Assembly (NCBI RefSeq): GCF_000003815.2
Contig: NW_023365716.1
Span: 1 to 55,047 of the forward strand
DNA: 55,047 nt
DNA from: Branchiostoma floridae
Taxonomy: Eukaryota; Chordata; Leptocardii; Amphioxiformes; Branchiostomatidae
Reading direction: 5' to 3'
Part shown: positions 32,886-41,873 of the stretch, piece after piece
How the letters are laid out: each line of letters starts with the position of its first letter
Position numbering within the stretch: the stretch's first letter is position 1
Notes under the pieces: model-generated
What the model was told of the DNA's origin: nothing
The model's database searches: none
What the model saw: the letters and a program-made list of their open reading frames with translations, nothing else
Position numbers and translations under genes: made by a program

Positions 32886-34514
32886 TCACACTTGTGGCGT
32901 TTTTCTCCATAGTGTATGGGTTTTCATGTGATTGGATAAGGTAGCTCTTTGAGCCGCTCTGTACCCACACTCCCCACACATGTAGGGTTTCTCACCGGAA
33001 TGTCTTGTTTGATGGTCGATCAGATGATGTTTCACTGCTGCCGAATAGTCGCACTGATCGCACTTGTAGGGTTTTTCTCCTGTGTGAGTTCTGATGTGTT
33101 GGGCTAAGGTGGGCTTTCTATCCGACCTGTACCCACACTCGTCACACATGTAGGGCTTCTCACCGGTGTGTTTTCTTTTATGTTTGACCAACCATGATTG
33201 GTCTGCAGCAGAATAGTCACACTGGTCACACTTGTAGGGTTTTTCTCCTGTGTGGGTTCTCATGTGTTTGGACAAGTCAGACATTTGAGCTGCCCTGTAC
33301 CCACATTCGCCACACATGTAGGGTTTCTCACCAGTATGTGTTCTTAGATGTCGGTCCAAATTGGATTTCCGTGCTGCAAAATAGTCACACTGGTCACACT
33401 TGTAAGATTTCTCTCCTGTGTGGGTTGTCATGTGTTTGGATAAGAGAGATTTTAGAGTTGCCCTGTACCCACACTCCCCACACATGTAGGGTTTCTCACC
33501 GGTGTGTTTTCTTAGGTGTCGGTCGAGGTGGGATTTGTGTGCAGCAGAATAGTCGCACTGGTCACACTTGTAGGGTTTTTCTCCTGTGTGGGTTCTCATG
33601 TGTCTGGATAAGTAAGACTTTTGAGATGTCCTGTACCCACACTCCCCACACATGTAGGGTTTCTCACCACTGTGTTTTCTTAGGTGTCGATCCAAGTGGG
33701 GTTTTTGTGCTGCAGAATAGTCACACTGATCACACTTGTAAGGTTTCCCTCCTGTGTGGGTTCTCATGTGTCTGGATAAGTAAGACTTTTGAGATGTCCT
33801 GTACCCACACTCCCCACACATGTAGGGTTTCTCACCACTGTGTATTTGTAGATGTTTATCCAAAGACGACTTCCGTGCAGCAGAATAGTCACACTGATCA
33901 CACTTGTAGGGTTTTTCTCCTGTATGGGTCCTAGTATGTTGGGATAAGTTAGACTTTCTTTCTGTCCTGTACCCACACTCCCCACACATGTAGGGTTTCT
34001 CACCGGTGTGTTTAACCACATGCCTTCCCGTATAGCCTTTGCTGTCCTGTACCTGTGAGGTTGATGTGTTGTCTGGTTGGGGAAAGTTCACATCACACGT
34101 TTCCTGCTGCAGGCCCATGTCTGTTGTCTGGGTCTCCCTGCTGTCACTCTCCTTCCCAGGATGTTCTGTACAGTCCATCTCCTTCCCAGGATGCCCAGCA
34201 CCCAGTTCTGCAGAAGAAAGCTCACAGCTGAACTCTTCCATTTCCGTTTTTACACCGCAAGTTTCGTCGTTTGGAGCGTCCCTTTCCTCGTCCTGCTGCC
34301 GACCCATGTCAGTTGTCTGCTCCCAACTGTTGTAAGTCTCGCTCCAAGATTGTCCGGTTGGTTGGTAGTTGTACGTTTCCTGGCACAGCACGTTCTCTTG
34401 TCCATCCTGTTGCCATCCAGTGTCTCCTGTCGGCTCCTCTTTGATGTGCGTCTCGTTCGCAGCTCGTTCCGCATGAAGCTCTTTAACGGAAGGCACAAAT
34501 GAGAACTCCTCCAT
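32886..34514 (-). CDS. Class I poly-C2H2 zinc-finger protein H
   Basis: 542 residues, the best preserved minus-strand class I gene and a likely nuclear DNA-binding regulator. It starts MEEFSFVPSVKELHAER; the ATG follows acceptor ATTTTAG. HIKEEPTGDTG and GVKTEMEE fit SUMO-acceptor motifs. 13 fingers follow in strict alternation from about residue 170. A 168-bp two-finger block (YRTSQKSYLSRH plus YSAA.K.HLDRH) is duplicated at about 33603-33770 and 33771-33940. The ORF ends KTHTLWRKTPQV because of a 4-bp insertion near 32909-32914 where the ancestral text is HTGEKR. Target unknown. Confidence 0.93.
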   Translation of the reverse strand: MEEFSFVPSVKELHAERAANETHIKEEPTGDTGWQQDGQENVLCQETYNYQPTGQSWSETYNSWEQTTDMGRQQDEERDAPNDETCGVKTEMEEFSCELSSAELGAGHPGKEMDCTEHPGKESDSRETQTTDMGLQQETCDVNFPQPDNTSTSQVQDSKGYTGRHVVKHTGEKPYMCGECGYRTERKSNLSQHTRTHTGEKPYKCDQCDYSAARKSSLDKHLQIHSGEKPYMCGECGYRTSQKSYLSRHMRTHTGGKPYKCDQCDYSAAQKPHLDRHLRKHSGEKPYMCGECGYRTSQKSYLSRHMRTHTGEKPYKCDQCDYSAAHKSHLDRHLRKHTGEKPYMCGECGYRATLKSLLSKHMTTHTGEKSYKCDQCDYFAARKSNLDRHLRTHTGEKPYMCGECGYRAAQMSDLSKHMRTHTGEKPYKCDQCDYSAADQSWLVKHKRKHTGEKPYMCDECGYRSDRKPTLAQHIRTHTGEKPYKCDQCDYSAAVKHHLIDHQTRHSGEKPYMCGECGYRAAQRATLSNHMKTHTLWRKTPQV

Positions 34515-34857
34515 CTCTAAAATGATTATTAAAAAAAAACAAGTATGAGAAAAACATAATTTTTATTGATTATGTTACAAAGCAGAAAAAGGCGCAAACT
34601 TTGCATAAGAAAGTCTTCTGTGAAACTTTTTTTTTTACCCGTTTTAGTTCCACAATTGTTTTTTCCAGTAAAAAGATTTGGATATGTATTAATTAGGGGA
34701 TACAACATCTGAGCAACATAGTATTTCTTTTTTTTTTTAACACAGGCACGAATTGACTCATAGTAAAAACAGAATACATACAAGAGACCAATACAAACAG
34801 AAACATAACAATCTATATATACATGCGCCTCCAGAGGTTTTTGACATTATCGTTGTG

Positions 34858-34918
34858 CCAGAAACTTTGAAACTTTGAAACTTTATTAGAATAACCATTA
34901 GCGGTGGACCCTAGGGTC
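34858..34918 (-). mobile_element. Tiny LINE-tail-like insertion in the gene H intron
   Basis: About 60 bp starting with GAAACTTT repeated three times are absent from the homologous place in unit G (near 30430-30460). The pattern fits a very short 3' end of a LINE with a microsatellite tail. Boundaries are approximate. Confidence 0.4.
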
Positions 34919-35068
34919 AGACTGTGCAATGGTGTAATAGAATAGTGGACACGCAAATATATAACATAGCACTGTTTACACCATCTGGCATCGGTCAGGT
35001 GCAAAACACATTTCACTGACACTGTAGCTTCTTGGTAACTTCCATGCCTTTCGGCATAGTGGTTACGT

Positions 35069-35184
35069 NNNNNNNNNNNNNNNNNNNNNNNNNNNNNNNN
35101 NNNNNNNNNNNNNNNNNNNNNNNNNNNNNNNNNNNNNNNNNNNNNNNNNNNNNNNNNNNNNNNNNNNNNNNNNNNNNNNNNNNN
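35069..35184. other. Assembly gap (116 N)
   Basis: N run in the gene H intron; it hides the 5' part of the retrotransposon fragment that follows. Confidence 0.99.
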
Positions 35185-35570
35185 AATGCACTACCGCAAC
35201 ACCTTATATATATAGAGAAGCTAAGACCACAGATAGCTTCAAAGCTGGGGTAGTCAAGTACTATGGCTACCCCGGCTTCACCCAGCTGTAAGTGTAAGGG
35301 TAGGAGCCTATGCCTAGTGTGGCAATGTACAGTATCACGTTGTTCGTTTATTTATGCACAACTTTTTGTTGTTGTTGTTGTTGACTGCCAGCACTACCAC
35401 CACCGGCTACACATGGGTTAGGCCTCTGAGTATGTCCTAGACATCATGCCCCAAGCGGGGTTTTGTCTAGTATTGCGTGGTTAAGTAGACGTTTGTGGTC
35501 TGGTTTGTTGTCTTCTTCCTTACATTTGTATATATGATACCTTACACTAGTTACAGGGTTTTCTTTTTCA
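35185..35570 (+). mobile_element. LINE fragment: reverse transcriptase C-terminus and 3' UTR
   Basis: After the gap the plus strand reads NALPQHLIY, then, in another frame, EAKTTDSFKAGVVKYYGY and a stop near 35291. This resembles the C-terminal WNALP...SFK tail of non-LTR reverse transcriptases. A (GTT)n stretch lies at about 35367. The homologous intron sequence of other units resumes near 35570 (GGAAAAGTTTCG). 5' end unseen. Confidence 0.6.
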
Positions 35571-35824
35571 CTGTGAGCTCAAGGAAAAGTTTCGTTTTAT
35601 GATGCGCGAATATAACCGTCTTCATTTCGTCTATCATTTTGTTATCAGATACAACAATTTCCCTCATTTGTGACAGTATATTTGTGCAAATCGATGTGAC
35701 ATCTCACACGTTACTTTGAATGCCCCCCTCCCCATCAACTACCGATCGAAAACACACCTCTAATTCTAGTTCGCCGCTAAACAGGCACCGATCAGTAAGC
35801 ATTAACGGCAACCAAAGGTCTTAC

Positions 35825-36030
35825 CTGCAGTTCTACGGTAGTAAGAGGTCTCCAAGACTCCTACAAATCGGTAAAAATCGCGGCAGTTTGGAAGATATGA
35901 AAAAAAGACGAGACACAAACCAAAACAAAATGGCGGACGTCAGCTCACTAACGGGGTAAAGGTGAGAGGTCCCAAACCTGATACACTACGGGTCAAAGCA
36001 AAAATCGCCGCATAGCGCTTTACTCTCCTG
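35825..36030 (-). promoter_or_regulatory. Gene H promoter region and noncoding exon 1
   Basis: Exon ends ACTGCAG at 35825 with donor GTAAGA. CTGACGTCCGCCATTTTG lies at 35926-35943. Intact composite element. Confidence 0.62.
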
Positions 36031-36492
36031 GTTTTGAACCAAGCAAAAATAACACTATAAATGAAATAGTAATGGTTATAATTCAAGTATTTTATGAAAA
36101 AGGACTCCAGGAAGACTAGTGGATGTATTTCAACACTAATGGAGATCTCCTAATAAAGAAAACAAACGGTCTACCTCAATTTCTACGCCTCAGATTTTAT
36201 CAGGTTCTAGCAAGGAGGTTAAAAATCATTGGGCCAAGCAAGGTGGAATCCGATATGCCCAGGACTTCTTCCTCAATTCATGTTTAGATCTTGAAACACT
36301 AGTACTGCTGCCACAAGGACTGCGATTCAAATCAACACCTTATATTACTTCGTCCGGAAATTATGTTATTTTTGTTAAAATTACGCCATGGTAGGAAATG
36401 TCTACATTTCTTAGGCAGCGAAGGCCTAATTCAAAATTGTCAGACGGTATAAACCAACATCAATGCAAATGGCTGTCTTTGCTTACACGTAC

Positions 36493-37521
36493 TTTATTTT
36501 GAATTAAAGCTTTACCAAAATTATGCTAAGTTTTAAACATGTCAGTATCATCTATATTGCTATAAGCTTAAAGAATACGAATACAAAACATAAGTTCGTC
36601 TATAGTATACACATTGGTGCGTATAATTTGCATCGTTTTATGAAATAAAGTACAAAAATACAACTAAATATACCAATGTAATAAATGTTCCAGTATTCAA
36701 TATCTTTACAGTGCTATTTAAAGGGGGGGGGGGGAAGTCTTATAAAATGTAACAACCAAACAAGTGATCAACTTTAACACAAAAGAAAATTGCATCTGTA
36801 TCTGTATCTATGCTTATGGCCCAAGGCACTTAAACTATCTTGGGTACAAAATCTACATCTATTAAGTATAAGGTAAAATTGAAAAGAGTAAATCTAAAAA
36901 GAGTATTAATAAAGTCAATGCCAAAGTACTAAAACTATACGTGTGTAGGGTGTGTACTAAAACTATACGTACAGCACCTATATTAGTCCGGTTTGTCATA
37001 TGCGCAAGCTCACTGGGACATGTCTGCCTCTCATGTATTTTCTGTGAATTCCTTACCACAGAGTAGTTCTCGGGCCCAGGTGCATATTAAGACAACAATT
37101 ACCACAGAGTAGGCCGATCTGAGCTTTCAGGAATAAACAAAGTTTCAAACAAAACAAAACAAAACAGTCAGTCCCAGGTACAGATAAAGACAAAAGTTCA
37201 CATTCCATTCGGGGTCTTCTTTCCCCCAATAGCTTGTCACGTTTCAAAAGGACAAAGTTGCATGCTTTACACCTATCGCTCTTACATGTCAAAAAGATCC
37301 TGCTGGTTGCCTTGCACCTCCACCCTTCTCCCCGACCGTGATCTGGAGGACAAGAGACTACGTAGGTGGGTAAAGCTGTTTGCTGTACATTTGTCACACT
37401 TGTGGATTTACTTTCTTTGGTATGTCTTTCGTATATAAGGAAAGTAGATAAAGGTGAGATTGATAATACTTATGTGGAAGACATTGGAATTGTCCTGTAG
37501 TTTCTTAAATGCTTAGATATA
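36493..37521 (-). pseudogene. Unit I 3' UTR with decayed fingers
   Basis: Minus-strand relic SKHLRNYRTIPMSS next to the gap, then CKSDRCKACNFVLLKRDKL near 37230-37290, and the conserved flank with AATAAA at 36493-36498. 36990-37510 is the inverted partner of 7740-8280 downstream of gene A. A G-run lies at 36724-36734. Confidence 0.65.
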
Positions 37522-38297
37522 NNNNNNNNNNNNNNNNNNNNNNNNNNNNNNNNNNNNNNNNNNNNNNNNNNNNNNNNNNNNNNNNNNNNNNNNNNNNNNN
37601 NNNNNNNNNNNNNNNNNNNNNNNNNNNNNNNNNNNNNNNNNNNNNNNNNNNNNNNNNNNNNNNNNNNNNNNNNNNNNNNNNNNNNNNNNNNNNNNNNNNN
37701 NNNNNNNNNNNNNNNNNNNNNNNNNNNNNNNNNNNNNNNNNNNNNNNNNNNNNNNNNNNNNNNNNNNNNNNNNNNNNNNNNNNNNNNNNNNNNNNNNNNN
37801 NNNNNNNNNNNNNNNNNNNNNNNNNNNNNNNNNNNNNNNNNNNNNNNNNNNNNNNNNNNNNNNNNNNNNNNNNNNNNNNNNNNNNNNNNNNNNNNNNNNN
37901 NNNNNNNNNNNNNNNNNNNNNNNNNNNNNNNNNNNNNNNNNNNNNNNNNNNNNNNNNNNNNNNNNNNNNNNNNNNNNNNNNNNNNNNNNNNNNNNNNNNN
38001 NNNNNNNNNNNNNNNNNNNNNNNNNNNNNNNNNNNNNNNNNNNNNNNNNNNNNNNNNNNNNNNNNNNNNNNNNNNNNNNNNNNNNNNNNNNNNNNNNNNN
38101 NNNNNNNNNNNNNNNNNNNNNNNNNNNNNNNNNNNNNNNNNNNNNNNNNNNNNNNNNNNNNNNNNNNNNNNNNNNNNNNNNNNNNNNNNNNNNNNNNNNN
38201 NNNNNNNNNNNNNNNNNNNNNNNNNNNNNNNNNNNNNNNNNNNNNNNNNNNNNNNNNNNNNNNNNNNNNNNNNNNNNNNNNNNNNNNNNNNNNNNNN
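37522..38297. other. Assembly gap (776 N), probably hiding the unit I coding exon
   Basis: Between unit I's 3' relics (37521) and its first exon (38368). The gap is where the coding exon should lie. If 776 is the true size, it is too short for a normal ZF exon plus intron. Confidence 0.95.
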
Positions 38298-38367
38298 TGA
38301 GACGACGGGATGTTGACGCTGAAAGAGCACCAACCAGTGAAGCATTAACAACAATAACAGGTCTTAC

Positions 38368-38570
38368 CTATAGGTCTGTGGTGGTTAGCGGCGTCCACAG
38401 CTTCTGGAACCCCTAAAAACGCGTCAGTTTGGAGAAGGGCGAACGCGAAGACGAAAACAAAATGGTGGAACTCAGCTCAATGACGGGGCAAAGGTCAGAG
38501 GTTACAAACCTGGTACTCACTTGACAAGGGTCAAACCAGAGAAGACCGCTTAACCATTTACTCTTGTGGT
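38368..38570 (-). promoter_or_regulatory. Unit I promoter region and noncoding exon 1
   Basis: Exon ends CCTATAG at 38368 with donor GTAAGA. The element is degenerate (GAGTTCCACCATTTTG near 38457-38472). It has the class II flavour of the upstream block (TGACCCTTGTCAAGTGAG). Confidence 0.5.
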
Positions 38571-38689
38571 TTTTGGCCTTGCAAAAATAACGCTCTACCT
38601 CAATTTCTACTTATCATTTTGTGTTAATTTTTTCATAACTGCTACGGCAAAGGAATAATATACATCTACAGCTACATATCTATAATCAG

Positions 38690-39415
38690 ACAATATAGAC
38701 CAAAACAAAATCAGACTTTGCATACACTTAATTTATTTTGACAGCGCTTTATTGGAATCAAAACCAAGTTATGAAATATGTTAGTATAACATAAATTGCT
38801 ATCAGCTACACATACTAAGAATACAAGTGCACAAACAGACGACATGTACCAAGTGCATGCATAGTATCAGTATACAAAATGTGCGTATTCTTGTGAATGT
38901 TATTCTTTCGGATATATCAAACTATCAAAAGAAATATTCGGATGGTTAAAAAGTTATTATACTCCTATGATTACAAAAATGCTTACACCGAGCGAAAACA
39001 TCACATACATTGTAGATTTTTTCCTCAAAATAAAAAAAGGATGCCTTGCTATATAGATACTAAAACTATCTTAGATGCAAAACCACCCTCTATGACTATA
39101 GTATGAGTTTCTCTCTGGATGCAGGGGAGGGGCGCCGCAAACTGGAACAGCATGAACTATTACTTGTAAAAGAATACAACAAGCACCCCCCCCCCCCAAA
39201 AAAAGACTCCTCTTGCCACATCCAGTCATACAAAAATTCGTTCGTTAGGATCAACTGCTATTACGCGATAGACACAATCTGACACATATACAGGCAAAGG
39301 ACAGAGAAATGGCAAACATACATGGCCTCAAACTTGGCCTTCCCTAGAAATTCTGTCTGGGATAGAAAGTCTTAAAGTAGCAGAACGCAGTATCTATCCG
39401 TGCCCCGGGGTCTAT
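38690..39415 (-). pseudogene. Class II unit that has lost its coding exon
   Basis: 38690-39105 matches the gene K 3' region (45030-45460). At about 39107 it jumps into exon 1b (39108-39141, with TTCCAG acceptor) and then intron 1 (39142-39415), matching 43400-43690 and 47340-47640. Everything between the 3' UTR and exon 1b, which is the whole finger exon, is missing. After 39415 homology to the ZF units ends. Confidence 0.7.
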
Positions 39416-39535
39416 ATTATGAAATAATATATAATGAAAGTTTTTAAGGGATCGTACGTTTATCTCGTATACACCCTGGATGCATCTACGTTTCATTCAT
39501 GACAACAATATTTCAATACCACGTACGCAGTTACG

Positions 39536-39705
39536 NNNNNNNNNNNNNNNNNNNNNNNNNNNNNNNNNNNNNNNNNNNNNNNNNNNNNNNNNNNNNNNNN
39601 NNNNNNNNNNNNNNNNNNNNNNNNNNNNNNNNNNNNNNNNNNNNNNNNNNNNNNNNNNNNNNNNNNNNNNNNNNNNNNNNNNNNNNNNNNNNNNNNNNNN
39701 NNNNN
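39536..39705. other. Assembly gap (170 N)
   Basis: N run just upstream of the acidic ORF; it hides that gene's earlier part. Confidence 0.99.
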
Positions 39706-39706
39706 A

Positions 39707-40192
39707 TCCGTCTTTTTTGACGACTCCGACGTGTCATCTGAACACGACACGGACGGTTCCGAAGATGGGGATTCGACGGCGTCACAAGATGAAGAAAGCG
39801 TCTCAGACGCCGAATCTGTGATGGGCTCCGAGCAGGGAGACTCCACATCAGAAACCGACAGCGACCAAAGTGGTTCCGAGAGTGATACAGCGACAGATAT
39901 GTCCACCGGGACGGTATCATCTGATGAAAGTGAATGTACCGGCTACGACAGCGGCTACCACAGCGGTGACGAGGAGGAGTGGACACTCTATCGAGACTGG
40001 TCCATCGCACTACCTCACCAGCCAGGCGATGTTCCTCAACGTGTCATCAAACAGACGAAGCGCGCTGGCAAAAAGTTTTATCTGATAGAGTTCGCTGCGT
40101 TGCCTCGTTACAGTAATGAGATTGTACACAGCAAGAACTGGGTCCCAGAACAGACATTGCTGAAAAAATATGGTTACCTCGTCCTGAAGTAA
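39707..40192 (+). CDS. Acidic Ser/Asp/Glu-rich protein, C-terminal part
   Basis: Open from the gap to TAA at 40190-40192, about 161 residues visible. The first 100 or so are very acidic and Ser/Thr-rich (SVFFDDSDVSSEHDTDGSED), likely disordered. The last 60 look folded: EEWTLYRDWSIALP, VIKQTKRAGKKFYLIEFAAL, then NWVPEQTLLKKYGYLVLK. The FYLIEF...NWVPEQTLL spacing faintly recalls chromodomain-like folds, but I do not recognise the family. AATAAA at 40334-40339 gives a 3' UTR of about 150 nt. It is not related to the ZF genes and lies on the opposite strand to them. Start unknown because of the gap. Confidence 0.7.
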   Translation, partial: SVFFDDSDVSSEHDTDGSEDGDSTASQDEESVSDAESVMGSEQGDSTSETDSDQSGSESDTATDMSTGTVSSDESECTGYDSGYHSGDEEEWTLYRDWSIALPHQPGDVPQRVIKQTKRAGKKFYLIEFAALPRYSNEIVHSKNWVPEQTLLKKYGYLVLK

Positions 40193-40419
40193 TGTGAGGT
40201 CGCCATATTGCTTGCAGTACAATTTTTCTTTCCTAGTGTGATACCATGTTTGACACATAGGACGACATGTGCGTTGGTTATGAATTCCTTAATACAATTT
40301 TGATCGCCGTCAAGTGATAGTAAAGTATTAAGAAATAAACAGGATCACCGTATACAAGTGTCTTTTGTGTTGTGTTGATATATGCCTACATAACAGACAC
40401 GTACAAGGCTACTACAAAG

Positions 40420-41258
40420 CAATGATTCACTGCATGTACATATAGATGGCATATGTCCGTACGTACATGACAAATATGCTTACCTATAAGAAATATACTT
40501 ACCCATTTACTCCGGAGCATACTCCGGAGCAGTTTATTTTACTCCGGAGCAGTTTATTTTACTCCGGAGCAACATGTATAGCTACTCCAAAGTAATGTTT
40601 CACTGCATGTACATGTAGATGGTATATGTTCGTAGGTACATGATAAATATACTAACCTATTACAACAAATATACTTACTCATTTACTCCGGAGCAGTATT
40701 TTTACTCCGGAGCAGTGTTTTTACTCCGGAGCAACACGTATAGTTACTCCAAAGTAATGTTTCACTGCATGTACATATAGATGGGATATGTTCGTAGGTA
40801 CATGACAAATATACTTACTTACAACAGATATACTTACTCACTTACTCCGGAGCATACTCCGGAGCAGTTTTATTTTACTCCGGAGCAGTTTATTTTACTC
40901 CGGAGCAGTGTTTTTTTTTACTCCGGAGCAACACGTATAGCTACTCCAAAGCAATGATTTACTGCATGTACATATAGATGGCATATGTTCGTACGTACAT
41001 GACAAATATACTAACTTATTACAACAAATATACTTACTCATTTACTCCGGAGCATACTCCGGAGCAGTATTTTTACTCCAGAGCAACACATATAGTTACT
41101 CGAGTGCAATGTTTCGCTGCATGTACATATAGATGGTATATGTTCATATAGATGGTATATGTTCGTACGTACATCACAAATATACTTACTTATAACAAAT
41201 ATACTTACACACTTACTCCGGAGCAGTGTTTTTACTCCGGAGCAGTGTTTTTTTTTTA
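40420..41258. repeat. Minisatellite with palindromic ACTCCGGAGCA motifs
   Basis: Five units of about 160-190 bp (anchors CACTGCATGTACATATAGAT at 40429, with relatives near 40599, 40765, 40959 and 41117). Each has a cluster of two to five ACTCCGGAGCA motifs, about 16 in all, whose core CTCCGGAG is a perfect palindrome. The last cluster directly abuts the T-run and splice acceptor of the RRM2 exon. Confidence 0.9.
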
Positions 41259-41259
41259 G

Positions 41260-41376
41260 AACATTTCTCTGGAGGGTAAGACCAACTTCTTTGAGAAGAA
41301 GGTGGGGGAGTACCAGAAGATGGGGGTGATGTCCTCCTCTGAACAGCAGAAGTTCACGCTGGATGCTGACTTTTGA
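41260..41376 (+). CDS. RRM2: Last exon of RRM2-type ribonucleotide reductase small subunit
   Basis: Encodes [20 protein letters not shown] and ends FTLDADF with TGA at 41374-41376. In class Ia ribonucleotide reductase the small subunit's C-terminal FTLDADF peptide docks into the large subunit, which makes deoxyribonucleotides in the cytosol. The match to vertebrate R2 C-termini is essentially diagnostic. A T-run and AG at 41258-41259 form a normal acceptor. AATAAA at 41385-41390 gives a very short 3' UTR. No other R2 exon, for example with the iron-ligand helices, is visible in the window. The upstream exons must be further left beyond the ZF genes or in gaps, or this is an orphan exon. Convergent with gene J. 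Confidence 0.92.
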   Translation, partial: NISLEGKTNFFEKKVGEYQKMGVMSSSEQQKFTLDADF

Positions 41377-41519
41377 AAGTACAGAATAAAAGAACGGAAA
41401 AATCAAACGGTCATTGTCATTTTTATTTCATACGATAGAGACTTAGAACCAGGCCAAATAAGGGCATGTCTTTCACAATTGGGGAGGGGGAGGTTCATTT
41501 GGGGGCGTGGCGGTTGTCA

Positions 41520-41665
41520 TAGTTACCTTTCTCCGCCTGAATATTTAATATCTGACCCCTGACCTGCTCCACCTGAATAATGATGTGACTTATGACCTCT
41601 GACCTGCTCCTGAATACATAATATCTGACCCCTGACCTGCTGCGCCTGAATAAATAATTTCTGAC
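41520..41665. repeat. Tandem TGACCTGCTCC/CCTGAATA repeat
   Basis: Three to four copies of a unit of about 45 bp (CTGACCTGCTCCTGAATA, with CTGACC/TGACCT half-sites). A related stretch (CGCCTGAATAAATAAT, minus strand) lies at 8360-8420 beside truncated unit B, so it borders two breakpoints of ZF homology. Confidence 0.65.
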
Positions 41666-41873
41666 CTAGTAGTCACACTGGTCACACTGGTCACACTTGT
41701 AGCGTTTTTCTCCTGTATGGGTTCTCACGTGGCGGGATAAGGTAGCCCTGTCAGCTGCCCTGTACCCACACTCCCCACACATGTAGAATTTCTCACCGAT
41801 GTGTTTTCTTTGGTGCTTGTCCAAACTGAATTTGTCTGCAGCAGAATAGTCACACGTCACATTTGTAGGGTTT
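41666..41873 (-). pseudogene. Gene J terminal fingers beyond a nonsense codon
   Basis: Past the gene J TAG a 2-bp loss (GACGTGTGAC where others have GACCAGTGTGAC) is followed by a readable run: [51 protein letters not shown], then abrupt loss of homology at 41665. The array is cut inside a finger. Confidence 0.7.

Noticed and set aside
33194-33934. Long Cys/His-rich ORF (246 aa) antisense to gene H, and similar frames opposite every other finger exon
   Set aside because: They are shadows of the regular 84-bp finger repeat on the other strand; they have no splice or start context and appear only where fingers exist.
37470-38354. ORFs of 263-294 residues across the 776-N gap
   Set aside because: They consist almost entirely of N and contain no information.
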